The notes under the pieces were generated by a model. It worked only from the letters and a program-made list of their open reading frames with translations. It was not told where the DNA came from and searched no databases. A program made the translations under genes and the position numbers. A stretch of 64,000 nt of DNA. Origin: Morchella semilibera. Its lineage: Eukaryota; Ascomycota; Pezizomycetes; Pezizales; Morchellaceae. This document shows positions 12,206-25,531 of this stretch, piece by piece (position 1 is the first letter of the stretch; every line of letters starts with the position of its first letter). Location: NCBI GenBank assembly GCA_009192285.1, contig CM018606.1, positions 1,912,081 to 1,976,080 of the forward strand, read 5' to 3'.

Positions 12206-13386
12206 AGTATCCGTTGTGGTAGATGCTTATTGAAAAAATTCTGGTATTTAGTAGGGCGGGGATGTGTTTAATTTATGGTGTCATGATGGTTTTTTGTGCA
12301 GGTGTATTTGTATTTCTTCTTCCAATTTATCTTCGAGCAAAGAGATGCCCCCCCCCTTTTTTCCTCCATATTTTCTATTTAATTGTGGTCTGGGAGCCCT
12401 TTTTGTTCATACACACCGGGAAAGGGTGTTGGTCCTGGTATTGGCGTTTTATTGGTGACGCCTTTTTGTGTTTTTTACATTTTGCTTCATTATACCCCTG
12501 GCCCTGTGCCAATTCTTTTCACTGTAAAGTGCTTTTATTTTCAATCTGCCACATTCGAAGGGAACGTATCCCTCTACTTTTATAAGGGTCGGAATGTTGG
12601 ATATTATATACAACCAGACTAGTACTGGTATAACTATACCTCCTCATCATAACTATACCTCTGTTTTGCGCTGGGCCTTAGGGCTCCTGTTCTTAATGAT
12701 TGTCGTTTGGTGAGTGAGATATCTGATTCCATGCGTTTCTAGCGATCTTTGTCTTTGTTCCCTCCCTCTTGAGAGGATGTCGGTACTGGCCAGAATATTT
12801 CCTTTTGTATATCTTGTCTTACGTTTGTGGTAAATATTGAGGGGAATTTTCAAGTTAGCCCCAGAGTGAGCCCCGAAAATAGGAATCTAGTTATACTTAA
12901 CGATGCGTGATCATAAGTATATTTCGTTATGGTCCTCTTTCAGCTGAGTGAGTACCTTCTATTCGATATAGATAGTGAGAGCGCGACGATCGAATGATAA
13001 AGGGGATATACTTGGTTAAAGTTTAAAATCAAAGGTTGGGGTCTGAATTTTAGCTGCGGCTTATCGTTATTTGTACACAACTCTAAATTGATTCAGGTAC
13101 AGTTGTGCACCTACATCCGTCGTTAAACAAGCGAGCCTACCCAAAACAACGGATCGTCTATTAACATATCCTCTTATTCGAATATCACATCTTGGTTAAA
13201 TGTTGACATATACATGCACCTGTACCTAATTAATGTCTAAAACCCCCTAGAACCAAATTGGAACTATGCCACGTGACGGTCCCTGAATCAGCAAGCAAGC
13301 ACGGAAGCTTAGCTCTCCCACCCGGACTTCACCCCATCCCCGAATTAACAAACCCTCAGCTCACCTGCGTCGAAATCTCGCCGGCC
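12206..13386. other. Intergenic region
   Basis: AT-rich spacer holding the 3' region of the SUN gene and the 5' region of APS2. Two copies of an ATAACTATACCTC unit occur at about 12629-12662. No gene, RNA or element end was recognised. Confidence 0.5.
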
Positions 13387-14119
13387 ATGGTACTTTCTTT
13401 CATACTCATACAGAACCGACAGTACGTAGCTCCTTCTCCTTCTCCATAGCACTGCGCTTTGATTGACAGGCCGCAGAGGCAAGACCAGGCTTGCAAAGTG
13501 GTATGCACCATACGATGTATGCAATCAACCCCTCTCCCCCATCCTGATCCTCACCGCCGCCATGGGCGCTACAGCAATTGCGACAAAACACTAACGCTGC
13601 GTAGGACGAGGAGAAGGTCAAGTTGAAGGGCGAGGTACGTTTAACGTTGCTTTAAGCTTTCGTCATTCTCGCCTAGCCAGTTAGCCGAATGTTTCAACGC
13701 TTGCCTTGCTAACGCAATATTGCCCCCTTGTTTCAGGTCCACAGACTTGTCGCGCCACGGGACCAGAAGAATCAATCCAACTTTGTCGAAGTACACCTAC
13801 CCGCCCGCCATGTCTACACGACCCAGCTAACGAGCGAGCGCAGTTCCGAAACAACAAAATCGTGTACCGCCGCTACGCAGGCCTGTTCTTCTGCGTGTGT
13901 GTAGACGCGAACGACAACGAGTTGGCGTACCTGGAGGCCATACACTTTTTTGTCGAGGTCCTTGACGCGTTCTTTGGGAACGTGTGTGAACTGGACCTGG
14001 TCTTTAACTTTTATAAGGTCTATGCCATCCTGGACGAGGTATTCCTGGCGGGAGAGATCGAGGAGACGTCGAAGCAGGTGGTGCTGACGAGGTTGGAGCA
14101 TCTGGATAAGCTGGAATAA
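13387..14119 (+). CDS. APS2: AP-2 complex subunit sigma
   Basis: Small subunit of the AP-2 clathrin adaptor at the plasma membrane. Five exons (13387-13421, 13477-13516, 13605-13634, 13737-13790, 13844-14119) encode 144 residues; animal AP2S1 is 142. The spliced protein starts [20 protein letters not shown] and continues with [38 protein letters not shown] and [40 protein letters not shown] and [10 protein letters not shown] complete the longin-type fold and match AP-2 sigma better than AP-1 sigma ([17 protein letters not shown] and the C-terminal spacing). Three of the exons are only 30-40 nt, an old small-exon structure that gene finders often miss. SYP1, which binds AP-2 coats, is encoded about 32 kb away; this is probably chance. 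Confidence 0.95.
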
Positions 14120-15894
14120 TGCGGCTTGCGGGAGAGTTTGTGGCGGTAATGTAAGAGATGTTTGTGAGCTACTGTAGATAGTGCATAGCTTCGTAATCAG
14201 AGGCCGTTTGGCTATGTGTTTTCGATAGCAAAGTTTGTTCTGCTAGTGTTCTTGGGGGCGAGCGGTTTAGAATTGTATATTGCTTATCTCCTTTGAATTC
14301 TCAGATGTGCAGACCCAAGATAACCTTAATCAAAACGGCACAGGGACTGGAAATTGCAGAGTCAGCCCTGCCAGTGTCTCGCTCAACAAGAATTTGAATC
14401 TCTTTGCTTCTGACAACTATCCAACTTGTGGTTATTGAGCCCGCAAAGGATTCACATTCCCACCTCCTCTCCCTGTATCAAAACAGTAGCTTAGGTTTTC
14501 TTTGCCCTTTAGCTAATACTCCGGCACTCCACCACTCCCCCCCCCCCCCTTTCCCTCTACCTTCTACCTCTTTATAAACTCAACTTAGACGTATCACGAG
14601 ACACCTAGGTGCTGGTATTTCCTCTGCACCCCACATATTCTCGAGCAGACATACACCGTCAGCCCTTGGCTCATGTGAACAGAATATATCCGCACTCCCA
14701 GTCTATTTTTCGTTCTCCGGGTCTTGGAGACTACATCACCTCAGAAGAAAGAGCATCCACGAAAGTACCGCCACGAAAGCCGGCCTCAAAATCGTAGTAT
14801 GTGGCACTGGTACCGGTAATCGGTGGATGTACAATGCTGGTGATTATGTCCCATATCCCCCGCAAGAGGCCGAACCTAAGTTTCTTGGGATTGTGTGGCG
14901 TGCAGATGGTGAAATAATGTAGTAGGATTATCGAGTGATACATCATGACCAAGCCGAGGAGACCAAGATGTAGTACCCATAGTTAAGCACGCTTTGATTG
15001 CAGCTTTCGCTGTGGGGACTGACGCCAGACGTAAACCACACTAGCTAGACCATCCCTATCTGATCTGCCCGACACGCAGCCGTTGGTTAAAATAGATGCA
15101 ATCAAGAAGGGAACCGTTTGTTGGGGTGCCGTGGGATAGTGATTGTGAAGGGTGGAGGGGTGGTCGGAGGGGAGAAGGTGCCCCAGCCGCGCAGGGGTGT
15201 GTGGGTTTGGATCCCTCACATTTTTTTTAACTGCTACGCGCTCCTTTAAAGCAGATTTCTGGTGGAGATGAGCTTTCTTCCTCCCTCTTGTTCGCTGGGA
15301 ATCCGTACTCACGTAGGTGACTTGATCCGTGAGAACAAGTGCCCTTACGTCTAGATCTGCATGGATGGTATTCAGCGTCCGGTTGAGAGTCCGGGAACGA
15401 GGCGAATTATGATTATCACATCGTGGAAGAAGCCATTCTTTTGAATCAGAATACCTCAGCGCAGCATCATCGAATGATCAGTGCACGTACAAGTCATCCA
15501 TTTGTTCGTCTATAGAGGTAGAACTGCAAGGGGCAGAAACCAAGGTAACTCAGAAGGCTTGATTCCTCTGGAACCCGTCCCCCCAGGAGCTCCCCCAGCT
15601 AGAGGTGAGGCGAATGCTAAAAGCTACCCCACAGTTTAGAGGGAATCGGTTACTTATTTTTTCCCCCTCCTCGGTCTTTAACCGCTAAGGAACTATAGAT
15701 CATAATTAAGGATTGGTTTCATCCCTTAATTTCAACATAGTTAATCATCCAGAGTATCGAGTGATATTATGTGATGCCCTGCCAACCTAATTTCTCTAGA
15801 TTTAAAGCCAACTCAACCCCTCATACCCCAATTCTTCCCACCTCTTCCACAACCATTACTAGAAACCATCACAACCAAAAGTACGACCGCAAAG
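14120..15894. other. Intergenic region
   Basis: About 1.8 kb with no supported gene. A 13-nt C run lies at 14537-14549. Two copies of the CGAGTGAT motif lie at 14932-14939 and 15758-15765, both followed within about 10 nt by a CATGAC/GTGATG word. No domain is recognisable in the open frames. Confidence 0.5.
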
Positions 15895-16875
15895 ATGGTG
15901 GTAGACCCTCGATTCCCCCCTATTACTACCTATCGGGTGGACACACCCCCGATGCTTTTCCCGCCGGCAATTGTGCCTCCCATCACACTCCTCTCCAAGA
16001 ATCTTCTCGTCAACATCATGGACAATCTCCCTATCGGTGACCTTATCAACTTCGCCATCAGCTCCCGTCAAAACTACGGTGCCTTCTTTCTTTTCCGCCC
16101 CGAGATCCTCACCCGCCACGTCAAGCGTCTCTATGGCCGTTGCGCCCCCGAGGTCCTCCTCATCCTCCACTACCAGCGTCCTACTAGCCCGCCCACCCCC
16201 ATTACCAAGCTCCCCGAAAACTTCGGCGTCACCCCCGAAGACATCAGGAACATGTACCGCAACCAACGCATCTACCGCAGCATCGAACTGACGTTCGACA
16301 AGCAGCAGCGCGAAAGGCGTCTTGCCTATACTGATGCTGGAACACCTTTTGAGGGCGAGGTGTTCCTCTCTCTCGGCCGCTTCTTCACTCTCTGGCTGCA
16401 CTCTATCCGGTTCCAGAACGATACCATGCCTGTATTCCTAGAACGCCAGAGACTTTGTCAACGGATCTTGCGCAACATGCATGATATTGCGGTCGCCGTC
16501 TTAAACAACGAGAACTACAAGCTACTCAAGGAGGTGACGAGGAAGGGTCCCGAAGGGGAAGGGGGCCGTGTCAGTGCACCGGATCTATTCTTTTCGGTGA
16601 TCAATGTTATGCCAAAGTACTTGACGGAACTGCAGCATCTAGTGCTAGATGATAGCATTATTCGGATGAAGCTTGTGCACCATTTGGTGGTCAGTTTTCT
16701 GGCAGTGAATCCACAGGTAGACTGGGAGGATATCGAGAAGCACCCGACTTTCAAGACTAAGATGCGGGAGCTAATGGATGAGTTCGGCACCGGAGGGAAG
16801 GAGAGGGTCTTGAGAATGGTTGAGATGTATTGTCTCGAGCTTCCGATGGTTGTGTGTGTTGAGGGTGGTATCTAG
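15895..16875 (+). CDS. F-box-like protein of unknown target
   Basis: Intronless gene encoding 326 residues. Residues about 31-75 (LLSKNLLVNIMDNLPIGDLI followed by NFAISSRQNYGAFFLFRPEI) look like an F-box: a short hydrophobic three-helix segment with the L.NLP..DL pattern, as in many fungal F-box proteins that have no second annotated domain. The rest is helical and has no repeat or catalytic motif that I recognise. The start at 15895 directly follows a CAAAG context; an in-frame Met at residue 20 (MLFPPAIVPP) is an alternative start. F-box proteins act as substrate receptors of SCF ubiquitin ligases; binding to Skp1 is inferred only from the motif. The gene itself is well supported by its length and codon use; the F-box call is moderate. 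Confidence 0.7.
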   Translation: MVVDPRFPPITTYRVDTPPMLFPPAIVPPITLLSKNLLVNIMDNLPIGDLINFAISSRQNYGAFFLFRPEILTRHVKRLYGRCAPEVLLILHYQRPTSPPTPITKLPENFGVTPEDIRNMYRNQRIYRSIELTFDKQQRERRLAYTDAGTPFEGEVFLSLGRFFTLWLHSIRFQNDTMPVFLERQRLCQRILRNMHDIAVAVLNNENYKLLKEVTRKGPEGEGGRVSAPDLFFSVINVMPKYLTELQHLVLDDSIIRMKLVHHLVVSFLAVNPQVDWEDIEKHPTFKTKMRELMDEFGTGGKERVLRMVEMYCLELPMVVCVEGGI

Positions 16876-17632
16876 AAGTTATAACTAGAGTCCACCTTCC
16901 TTTCCTTCTTTAAGTATACCGAATAAGCAATAAAGATATATAAGACAAGTACTCGTTCGGTCGTTGTGATTCAAGCAAAAAAAAAACATGTGTCCTAGGA
17001 TGACAGATTCACACGACGATAACTCTTTGGTTGTGCCAAGAGCTCAATCAACATCTAAGACTTAAAGTATACGTAGCTCGCAAGATATCACTTTACCGAC
17101 GCCAGATACAGTCCTCAGCCCTGTACAAACGCATCGGAGGGCGCAATGAGCGAATAAATCAATTAATCAACAGTGGAAGGTGTTTAATCGCATCACGAAC
17201 CATCACTCGCGTTTATTTTGTCTTGGCAATTCCCGAATCAGATTTAAAAAAAAACCTACACTTGAGTCTAGAACACTCAAAATAACAAGTACTACCCCTC
17301 TCATGCATACAGAGCTTTATCGATAAAGAGATTTATGCTCTTCATATTACAGAAAGTAAAACTATGGAAATCTACAGCGAAAGGTTACCTGAAATCTTTT
17401 ATACGGTTCTTCAGTTCTGACTAGATGTTTAGTTTGGTTTTGTTTTCATAGGTCCCCCCCCCCCCCAACGCATTGAGAGCCTGATTACTACGTAGAATCA
17501 CGGCCACCTTTGTCACCAACTAATACGTGTAGTTTAACTTCGCCTACCCTACTTGGTTTTTTGTGATACAATGTTACTCCCCTTGCCCTCCAAAATTATG
17601 CCCATACGCCACAAGACCCAAAGCAATCTTCT
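16876..17632. other. Intergenic region between convergent genes
   Basis: AT-rich spacer with a 13-nt C run at 17454-17466. No gene is seen. It contains the 3' ends of the F-box-like gene and of listerin. Confidence 0.5.
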
Positions 17633-20600
17633 CTAACCGTAGAACGAGAAACTTGTGCGGCAGAGCGGACAGGAGCTCGAGTTGCTGGTCCTGAACCACT
17701 TGAGCAGACACGAGGAATGGAATTTGTTCTTGCACGTTGAACAGGCCTTGTTGGGTAGCGACCTGTCTGGTGTCATGGCCAGAATACTATAGCAAATTGC
17801 GCACTCAGCAATTCCTTGAAAGAGCAGTGAGACGTTTTTACGAAATAGGGTTAGTCCGTCAATGATGGATGCGCTCTAAAAGCAAAATCTCAGCTTCATT
17901 TCTTAAGGAGAGGAGGGGGCTATATCCTCCTTACCTGGAAGTTGATGACCGCCTGCGAAGCTAGTTGCATCTTCCTGAACTGCTGCTCACTCAAACCAAC
18001 TCTTTTCACTCCCTCAACCTCGACTTGTTTCAGTGGGAATGTAGATGGTAGCCTGACCATCATCTCCATCGTTTGATCATCGATTGGATACACTGCCAGG
18101 ATTTCCTTCGCCGTCCCACGTGAGATTTTGACCTGCATGCTTTCCTCCTCCCCAGGGGCATGCGCAGGCTGCTCGGCGATCCATGCACGGACCGCAGCAA
18201 ATTCCTTGTCTATGATGAGCGGGGACATGTATTTTTCCGTGAAGGATTCAACTGAGAGGACCTTTTGCCGGACCTTGCAGTCTATCCACCATGATTTGGA
18301 CAGCGAGGGTGTGGAGCAGAGTGAGAGGTAGTAGAGATGAATTAAGAGCCATTGAGTGTCTTTCAAGGGGGAATCTTCTAAGTTAAGTGTGTAAGACTCG
18401 ATGTCGAACTTGGAGGCGTCGATTGGGCGCCCTTTTGCGTGCCCAAGAAAGTCAAAGGTGAAGTCCAGCAGGCCAGTCAGATAGCCGCCTTCTTTTAAGT
18501 TCTCAATGTAGGCTGACCGGACTTTAAATGACTAGAGTTCTTAGTTTAGTAAACTAGTAGAGAAGAGAGAAAGGTATAAAGTGACTTACGGAGTTCTCGA
18601 AGTGGTCAAATATTAAAATCCACGTCAATAGATACCCTCTCAGCATCAATGGCATACCTTTCTCAAAATCCCAGTCTTGTACTTGGTCCATAGTTGGAGG
18701 TTCCATAATCAAACTCAACAACTCCATCGGAAGCTGGAGGGTGAAGTTATCCTCTTTTGACAAGGCAGCTTCGATGGAGACATTCTCTTGTGTGGATGGA
18801 ATATATCTATGTAAAATCTCAAAAGCAGCCTCTTGAACTGGCCCCGATCTTACGTTCAACAGCGGATAAATTTCGCTGGGGTCTTCGACATATTGAAGAT
18901 CCATTGACCTTATCTGTCGGGCCATAAGGGCATTGCATAGATTCATGGGTTGATGCTGGCCATCTGCATGTGTTGAGTTTCGTAACAACTCCTTCAAGGA
19001 AAATCCAAGAGCGGCTGTATCCCACGCATCTTCGATGTCATCGTTTGCAAGACGAATAGACTTCAGAGTCTGGAATAGTTTCAATGATGCAAAGACCAAG
19101 GGTGTACATTCCTCTATCACAATAGGATTGGATAACCCAGCACTGACGAGTTCACACAAGGACCCCCAATGCTCTCCGTACAAATCCTTCACTGTAGGAA
19201 GAACACTCGCAAAGATTTTCATAGCCTCTGTGATGACTGCTGTACTAGGTTCTGTCTTGGGTTCTTTATCATCGAGCCAGGAAACAAGATGTTTGATGAG
19301 CAGGATTGTACGCTGTGGCGGAAGTGGGGCCACATCTTCACCCGGCTTGGGAAGAACTGCATTCAGGAATATCAGTTTTCGAAGACCTTCCGCTTTACAT
19401 TTTGAGACCGGGACGCCCATAAGATCACTCGCAAGCTCATTCCGAAGTCTATCGGCATCCTTGCTATGTTCCAATATTTCCGAAAGTCCTGTGAGTAGCG
19501 CAGTAATCCGAAACACATCGGTGCTTCTCCTCACATCGCACGACTTCAACCAAGTCTGCGCTTGCTCTGGTGTGACTTTATGACGATCTGCGAGGCCTCC
19601 AACTATTCCGCTCAAGACTCTTGCTGAGTAAAATGCGGACGTACTTGCGGACTGATGCTTCATTGAGTCCTCCATGAGGCGATCAACTACTACTGATAGA
19701 TATCCAGCCAGATCATCGTGCTCAAAACAAGATGCGATGAACTCTTGGGTATCATATATGAGATCTAGAGCCTCTTGTTCAACCTCTGGTAAGTTTTCAG
19801 CCCATAGATAGTTGGCTCCGTAAATTGCCGTATTGTCCGTGGCCAGCTCTAACATCAACGCAAGATAGTAAAACAGCGTTACCCGTGAATCCTCCGAGAT
19901 CTGAGAGAATATATCGTCTTGCCCTCTGTTGAAACTACCCATCGCTTTGAGGAACTGGACTGTGAATATACCCATCCTCATTGCAACCGAAACTCCTTGC
20001 CGATCTCGGACAGGAGTGTAATCTGGGGTCTCTGGGTTGTTAGCAAAGAAAATCGCCCCACCGATTGGGTTTGTAAGAGCCAACGACATCATCACTGGAT
20101 GCATAAGGAACGGGCCTAGCTCATGCTTCCAGAGCTCTGGTGTAAAAAACAATCTTTCTACAAGTGCCACCTTTTCATCCCCTGAGGTTCGGTTGATCAA
20201 TGCCTTCGCCTTTTCCGCAAGGGCATGCAGTGAAAGCTCTACATCCTTGGGATCCCTGACACTCCTCGAGATAATGTCCACCACATTACCAACAACCTCT
20301 GCTTGGTCCTTTGCACTACTAGCCGCCATCTCTAGTTCAATAGCCTTGTAGATACTTTTAGCCGCTGCCGAAACCTCGCTATCAGGTGATTCCATGAGCA
20401 AGAGCAACCGGAATAACATATCTGGTCCATTGTTTGATGTTGCAAAGCTCGCCAACACCTGAGGATTCTGCTTGGCAACAACTGCGAGATTTTTGCAGAC
20501 AGATGATGCCTCCTGTGCCCCCTGTAGAGATAGTCCACCGCTAATTATACTAAGCATTTTCATAAGCGTGCCCTCAGATAATACCGATGAACCAAATGCT

Positions 20601-22859
20601 GACTTCATCATTTCCCACCCTGCCGCTTCATCAGTTGTTAAACTAGTTTCTAATTTCCGAATCACATAATGTTCTAGTTCTGTGGCTGGAAGGACCCTCT
20701 TTTGGAGTGAGATTGGAGTTGATTGTAATAATTGGATTATGCAAGCTTCTTTGGTTTCCTTTGAAAGAGATGAAAGAAGAATGGAATGGATTGTTTTCTT
20801 CCATGCTGTTTGAAAGGGGGCGAAGTCGGGTGTGTGTGTTCCATATGCTACTAGGGCTGCTAGAATATGCGGCAATGATGGTGAAAGTAAGAGATCCGCA
20901 AGACTTTCGGTAAAGAAGGCGGACGTAGCCTAGTAATATCAGTATTTTTTTTTCGACTGCATATCTACTCGAAAACAGACCTGCTGTGCCTTTTCAATGC
21001 CTAAGATGACAGGGCCAAAATTCGAAAGTGTTTGTTCTATTAGTAGGGGTATATCGCCCGATTTGCCTATCCTTTGTCAGTTTTCTCCATAGGCCCCGAA
21101 CGATTAAAATACGCACCTTTCTCGCTCACCACTACTGAAATACATTGCAACAAAACGTCGACATTACTATCTTTTACGATCCTAGCTACTTGATTCTCCT
21201 CTTTAGTCTTTTTGAGAATTTCTGCGCTCAGGTCAACCCATCTTTGTCCCATGCCCTCGGTATCCCCTTTGGCGATACGCTCAAATAGCAAACTTTCCAC
21301 CTTCTTCCACACGCCTTCTCTCATAAGTTGTATGATCCGTTCATCATGGGCTCCAGCCATTGCTACTCCACTGGCACATATAGTTGCTGCATAGTAAGGA
21401 ATTCTCAACCTCTCAGCTTCATCCGTGTTTCCAACCATATAGTTATGGTATATAGGCCACACTGACTCCTCAAAGACCTTTGCAGCCTCGTCTGTATCCG
21501 CCCCCAAACTGAGAAGGTAGTAGATAACACTAAAGTAGCTCCCCCATGCCGATGTCAAATGGGTCCTTGGTTCTGGTCCATTGTAAATGCCATCTACAAG
21601 CCCTGCTAGCAATTCCTGAGAGCCGTCAAATGATTTGGGAAGGATGTCTAGTGGTACCACGGAAATTAAATTCACAAGCTTTCTCCAATACTCCGGACCT
21701 GCAGTCTGAGATCCAGACTTAATAAATTTTATCAACACTCCGATTGGGGTTCGCTTCTTTGACGGTTTTAGGACTATCCATGAAGCCGGGAATACGGAAG
21801 TCAATGATATAAGGGCATCTAGATAATCGATTACTGAGCCGACTTGACCTCTGGCAAGGGATTTCGTAATGATAGCCTCCGAAATGATGGGAAGAACGTC
21901 TGGAGAGGAAATGACTGAGGAGAGAGAAGTGAGAGTAAGGGTGAGAAATTTGTATAATGCTTTTCGAAGGTAAGGGTCCGGATGGTAAGAGAACGACCAC
22001 AGATGAGGGCCAGAAATGACCGCAGAATAGGAATCGTGCTGTTTCTCCAGATCAGCTTGCGGTAGTGTTGCTACTCCCTGTTAGATATGATTAAGATTAC
22101 TAGCGCAACAGGAAAGAGTTTACAGATAAGATTCCCAAGAGCTAAGACACTTGTCGCGATAACCCTTGCAAACTTGTTTTGTGCATCATCCGGCGATACC
22201 TGCCTTTCATCACTCAAAGTGCCCACAGTTTCATTTAAAACCACATTCGTGCAGTATTTCATGATGTCTGCCTGATACGCCTTCCACACCCTCGCAACCT
22301 TGTCTTCAGACGCAAATACAAGCTTCAGTGAATCATTTGCAGCTTTTGACGTAGCCCGATCATTGTCATATAACCCAGAAAGCCAAGCCCCAATAACTCG
22401 TGGCATATACTCTGCGATTCTTTTCCCAGCACGCTGCGAAATGAGACCGTGAACAGTGTGTGTGAGGGCCCGTACTCGCCGGGAAGTGTCGGTAGAGAGT
22501 CGCGGGTATAGTAAAACCTACAGAACAGGGGATCATTCAGCACTAGGGTTTGAGATATAGTACACATATATACACACCCAGGCTGCGATAATAGCGTCCT
22601 CAACATCTGTGACCGCTTGGAGATCTTCCAGGGCTTTCGCCTTTGTTGTTTCGTCTTTTTTTGATAAATTTTTAAATAATACCACGACACTTGAGTCACT
22701 GATTCCTTTAAGGTCTGGTGGCGGCGCGACGTAGGATAGCTGCGACGCTGAGGCCGATGAGAATGATGATGCTATATCGAATCCACCAAATGCGCCCACC
22801 CCAGAGGGCGTGGAAGATGCAGATGCTTTACTGCTGCGGGCGGACTGTTTTTTGCTCAT
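17633..22859 (-). CDS. RKR1: Listerin, ribosome quality control E3 ubiquitin ligase
   Basis: Orthologue of yeast Rkr1/Ltn1, the RING ligase that ubiquitinates nascent chains on stalled 60S subunits. Exons on the minus strand are 22859-22578, 22517-22124, 22070-21117, 21066-20981, 20929-18590, 18531-17935 and 17875-17633; the sum is 1631 residues in one frame, a normal size for the family. The N-terminus has the conserved LSYVAPPPDLKGISDSSVVV and LFKNLSKKDETTKAKALEDL. Exon 2 gives RAGKRIAEYMPRVIGAWLSG and LYDNDRATSKAANDSLKLVF. A long HEAT-repeat-like middle follows. The C-terminal exon carries a C4HC3 RING of the listerin kind: C1576, C1579, C1596, C1599, H1604, C1607, C1620, C1623 (AECAICYSIL ... 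CSTCKNKFHSSCLLKWF ... SSSCPLCR), ending FSFYG. The acceptor of exon 3 is ambiguous within about 8 nt; the TAG before 22070 keeps frame. Confidence 0.95.
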
Positions 22860-24115
22860 TTTGCGTATATTTAATTAAAGAGTAATGTGGGGATTTGTCG
22901 TCGGGGGTAGTATACGGGATAAGAGTGATCGAGCCTGGGGGCCTGACGTCCTTTTGAATTCCTCCGTTTGCTTGAGATTCTAAAATGACGCACCGTTCTT
23001 GCATCCTCATATGTTGTTGTAACTGCTTACGGCATAGTTTGAGCCGCATCCCCGCAGTGCCTGCTTACATACAGTACCGTACTGCACTGCGCTCTAACAA
23101 TAGCAGGAGTTTTTATGCCCGCAAAAGTATTACACCACGAACATAAACCAATTTTACATATTAGTCGACCGTTCTGAAAATAGAAATGTAGATTCATGCC
23201 AAGACCTCGGACTACAAAGCCTGATTAACAAAAACAATAGTAACGACTACCTGCCAAGAACCTGGTCCACATTAACCCACTAGACAGCGAGTGATCCAGC
23301 ATGAGGATTGCCAAGGCCCGAACCCTTCCTAGCAGCGGACCTACAGGATATTCGACTTGACTCAAAGATACATATTCTTATAAAGAGTCCCAGCCGCCCT
23401 TGGGAACTCAATTTGGTACTATGTACCCGTTTCTTGGACAAGAAGGGGTAATTTAAGGCTGAAACCCTAGCCCTATATACGTGTGTAGGTGTCCTTTGAC
23501 CTCTCCCGCCCACATGTCTGGAACATCACGTTGTAACGAACCGCGAACCACAGTGTCCACATCTTGATGAGGCGGGTAGGTTGACTGCAGGTGGCAGTTG
23601 GTAGCGCCTAGTATTTCGGGCACATCGTTTTTCCAACCCTTGTAAAGTATGACTGTTAAGATAGAATATACCTGGGCCGATTAAGATGAGTCAAGGAAAA
23701 CTTTCATATGCATTTGATCAAGATTACTAGGCTCATTGATTGCACTTTGCATTCTGAATTTATCAACGCGGTATCAAAACCAGAAGAAATTTCGACAAAA
23801 GACAACACATAAGACAGTACGCAACACCACCCAAACCGAATAAGGAAGCACATACTAAAACCGAACAAAGTAGCTACAACGTTCCCAGATAAGAGCAAAA
23901 AACTAAGAGAGAAAAAATCATGCGCAGTAAATATAGCGAAAGCATTAATTCCATAACCACCGCCCCGACTTTCTGCTCTTTCTTATACCCAAATGCAATG
24001 GCATGATTGAATTAGAAAGAAAAAAATGAACCCCTCAATATTTTTTGTTGACCTATTTCAACTCCATCGTTCCACCTCGCCAGTATTACTACCCCGAGAC
24101 AAATAAATCTTTAGC
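22860..24115. other. Intergenic region, listerin promoter and reticulon 3' side
   Basis: No gene is supported. A CGAGTGAT motif occurs at 23288-23295, followed by CAGCATGAGG. The region 23700-24060 is A/T-rich. Nothing else was recognised. Confidence 0.45.
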
Positions 24116-25531
24116 CTAAGCAAGAATAGGCTGGTCGGGTCTGTATTCGTCCTGAACTTTGGCACTGAATCCGTTGGCACCGTTGGCACCATTAGGTTCA
24201 CTATGACCGTTGGCACCGTTGAGACCGTTCGCACCATTCAAAGCTGGCTCATGTACTGGAACAGAGGGAAATTCTTTTTTCTCTGTGGTTGGGGGTTTTG
24301 AGGTAGCAGCAGGAGATGAACCACGAACGTTTTGTGCATATCCTTGGGCTTTTTGCGAAAGGTCGACAGCAGTAGAGCGGGCACGGGCAGCAGCTTCTCC
24401 CGCGTATTTCACGGTTAACTCGCGCCCAGTATTAAGTTGCTCGTTGACTAGTTCATTTCCCTGGCGGATTTTCTCGTCGATAAACTCCTGGTTTTGAAGA
24501 TAAATCAAAGGAGCAGTAAATGCAGTAATTGTAGCTAGTTTGAAAGGGGAAAGTTAGTTTTAATTACAATCGAGATGGATCGGTATGGTCAAAAGTACTT
24601 ACCGGTGAGCAATAAGGACCAGAATGGCATGTACTTAATAAGGAAGTACGCTGCAAACGTTGTAATAAATGCCTAAAAATCCTTTATTAACAAAGAGTGT
24701 TCCCAAAGTGCAGGAAACAAACACTCACAACAAGAGTAGCGAAGATATTCTCTACGAAAATAACTCTTTGGAATTCAACGACAAAAAAGTTCAATAAATC
24801 ATGAGCCTCGTTGAAGAGCTTTTCGACTGACTCCCTAGGGACAGTGTGGTATCTTCTAGGGCGCATTGAAGATACAAGGCCCTTGGCGCCAAAGGGTTTA
24901 CCAGCCACTTCAAGAAGGGCAGCAGCTGCATATCATCCCGAACATTAGTTTGATACTGGACTGAAACACAGGAACCGCATCCCTGCTGCAGCCGCATAAA
25001 TCCGATTACAAAGAGAACTTACAGGCAAAAAGCAGATAAGCTCCTTTAAAGACCCAGCGGAGCACATTAATGAACCGGAACGCAGTAATCACCGAGATAA
25101 CTGAGAAGAAGAAGAAACTGGTGGCACGCGGGTATTTCCACTTTAGGGGAAATCATGTCAGCTATAAATTGGCAAACAAAAAGAGATAAGGACAAAAAAA
25201 AAATCGGAAATACGAACTGTGAAAAGGTCAAAAAAGAAACTATGATAATGGGTCAAAGGCTGATCCCCTTCATAATCGTTCTCAACAGAAGCTGAACCCG
25301 CAAGTCCCTGAAAATCGGCTTTTGTGTTCTGGATAACGGGATGTGTTCCTGTAACATGTCAATAAGATATTTCAAGTAGCGAGAGAATCAGGAACTGTAG
25401 TAAGATGTAATCAGTAAAGGTCAAAACAAGCAGGAAACCATCTAGACCAGCGGAAAACATACCTAACCGTTCAAGACCTGTTGAGGAGCTGACCCCTCAG
25501 ATGAGGGCAAGGAGTAGGTCGGTGATTCCAT
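24116..25531 (-). CDS. RTN1: Reticulon-like ER membrane-shaping protein
   Basis: Six exons on the minus strand (25531-25468, 25348-25218, 25140-25023, 24925-24729, 24672-24603, 24534-24116) encode 332 residues with frame kept at every junction. The reticulon domain begins with HYHSFFFDLFT and WKYPRATSFFFF, followed by two long hydrophobic hairpins: the first around SVISVITAFRFINVLRWVF, the second from FVENIFATLV through YFLIKYMPFWSLLLT to TITAFTAPLIYLQNQEFID. This double-hairpin layout bends ER membranes into tubules. The C-terminus is hydrophilic, with an Ala/Gln-rich helix and short NGANG repeats (about residues 290-315), a low-complexity tail typical of fungal Rtn1. The start exon encodes MESPTYSLPSSEGSAPQQVL; its donor (GTTAGG) is weak, so the first 22 residues are less certain than the rest. 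Confidence 0.9.
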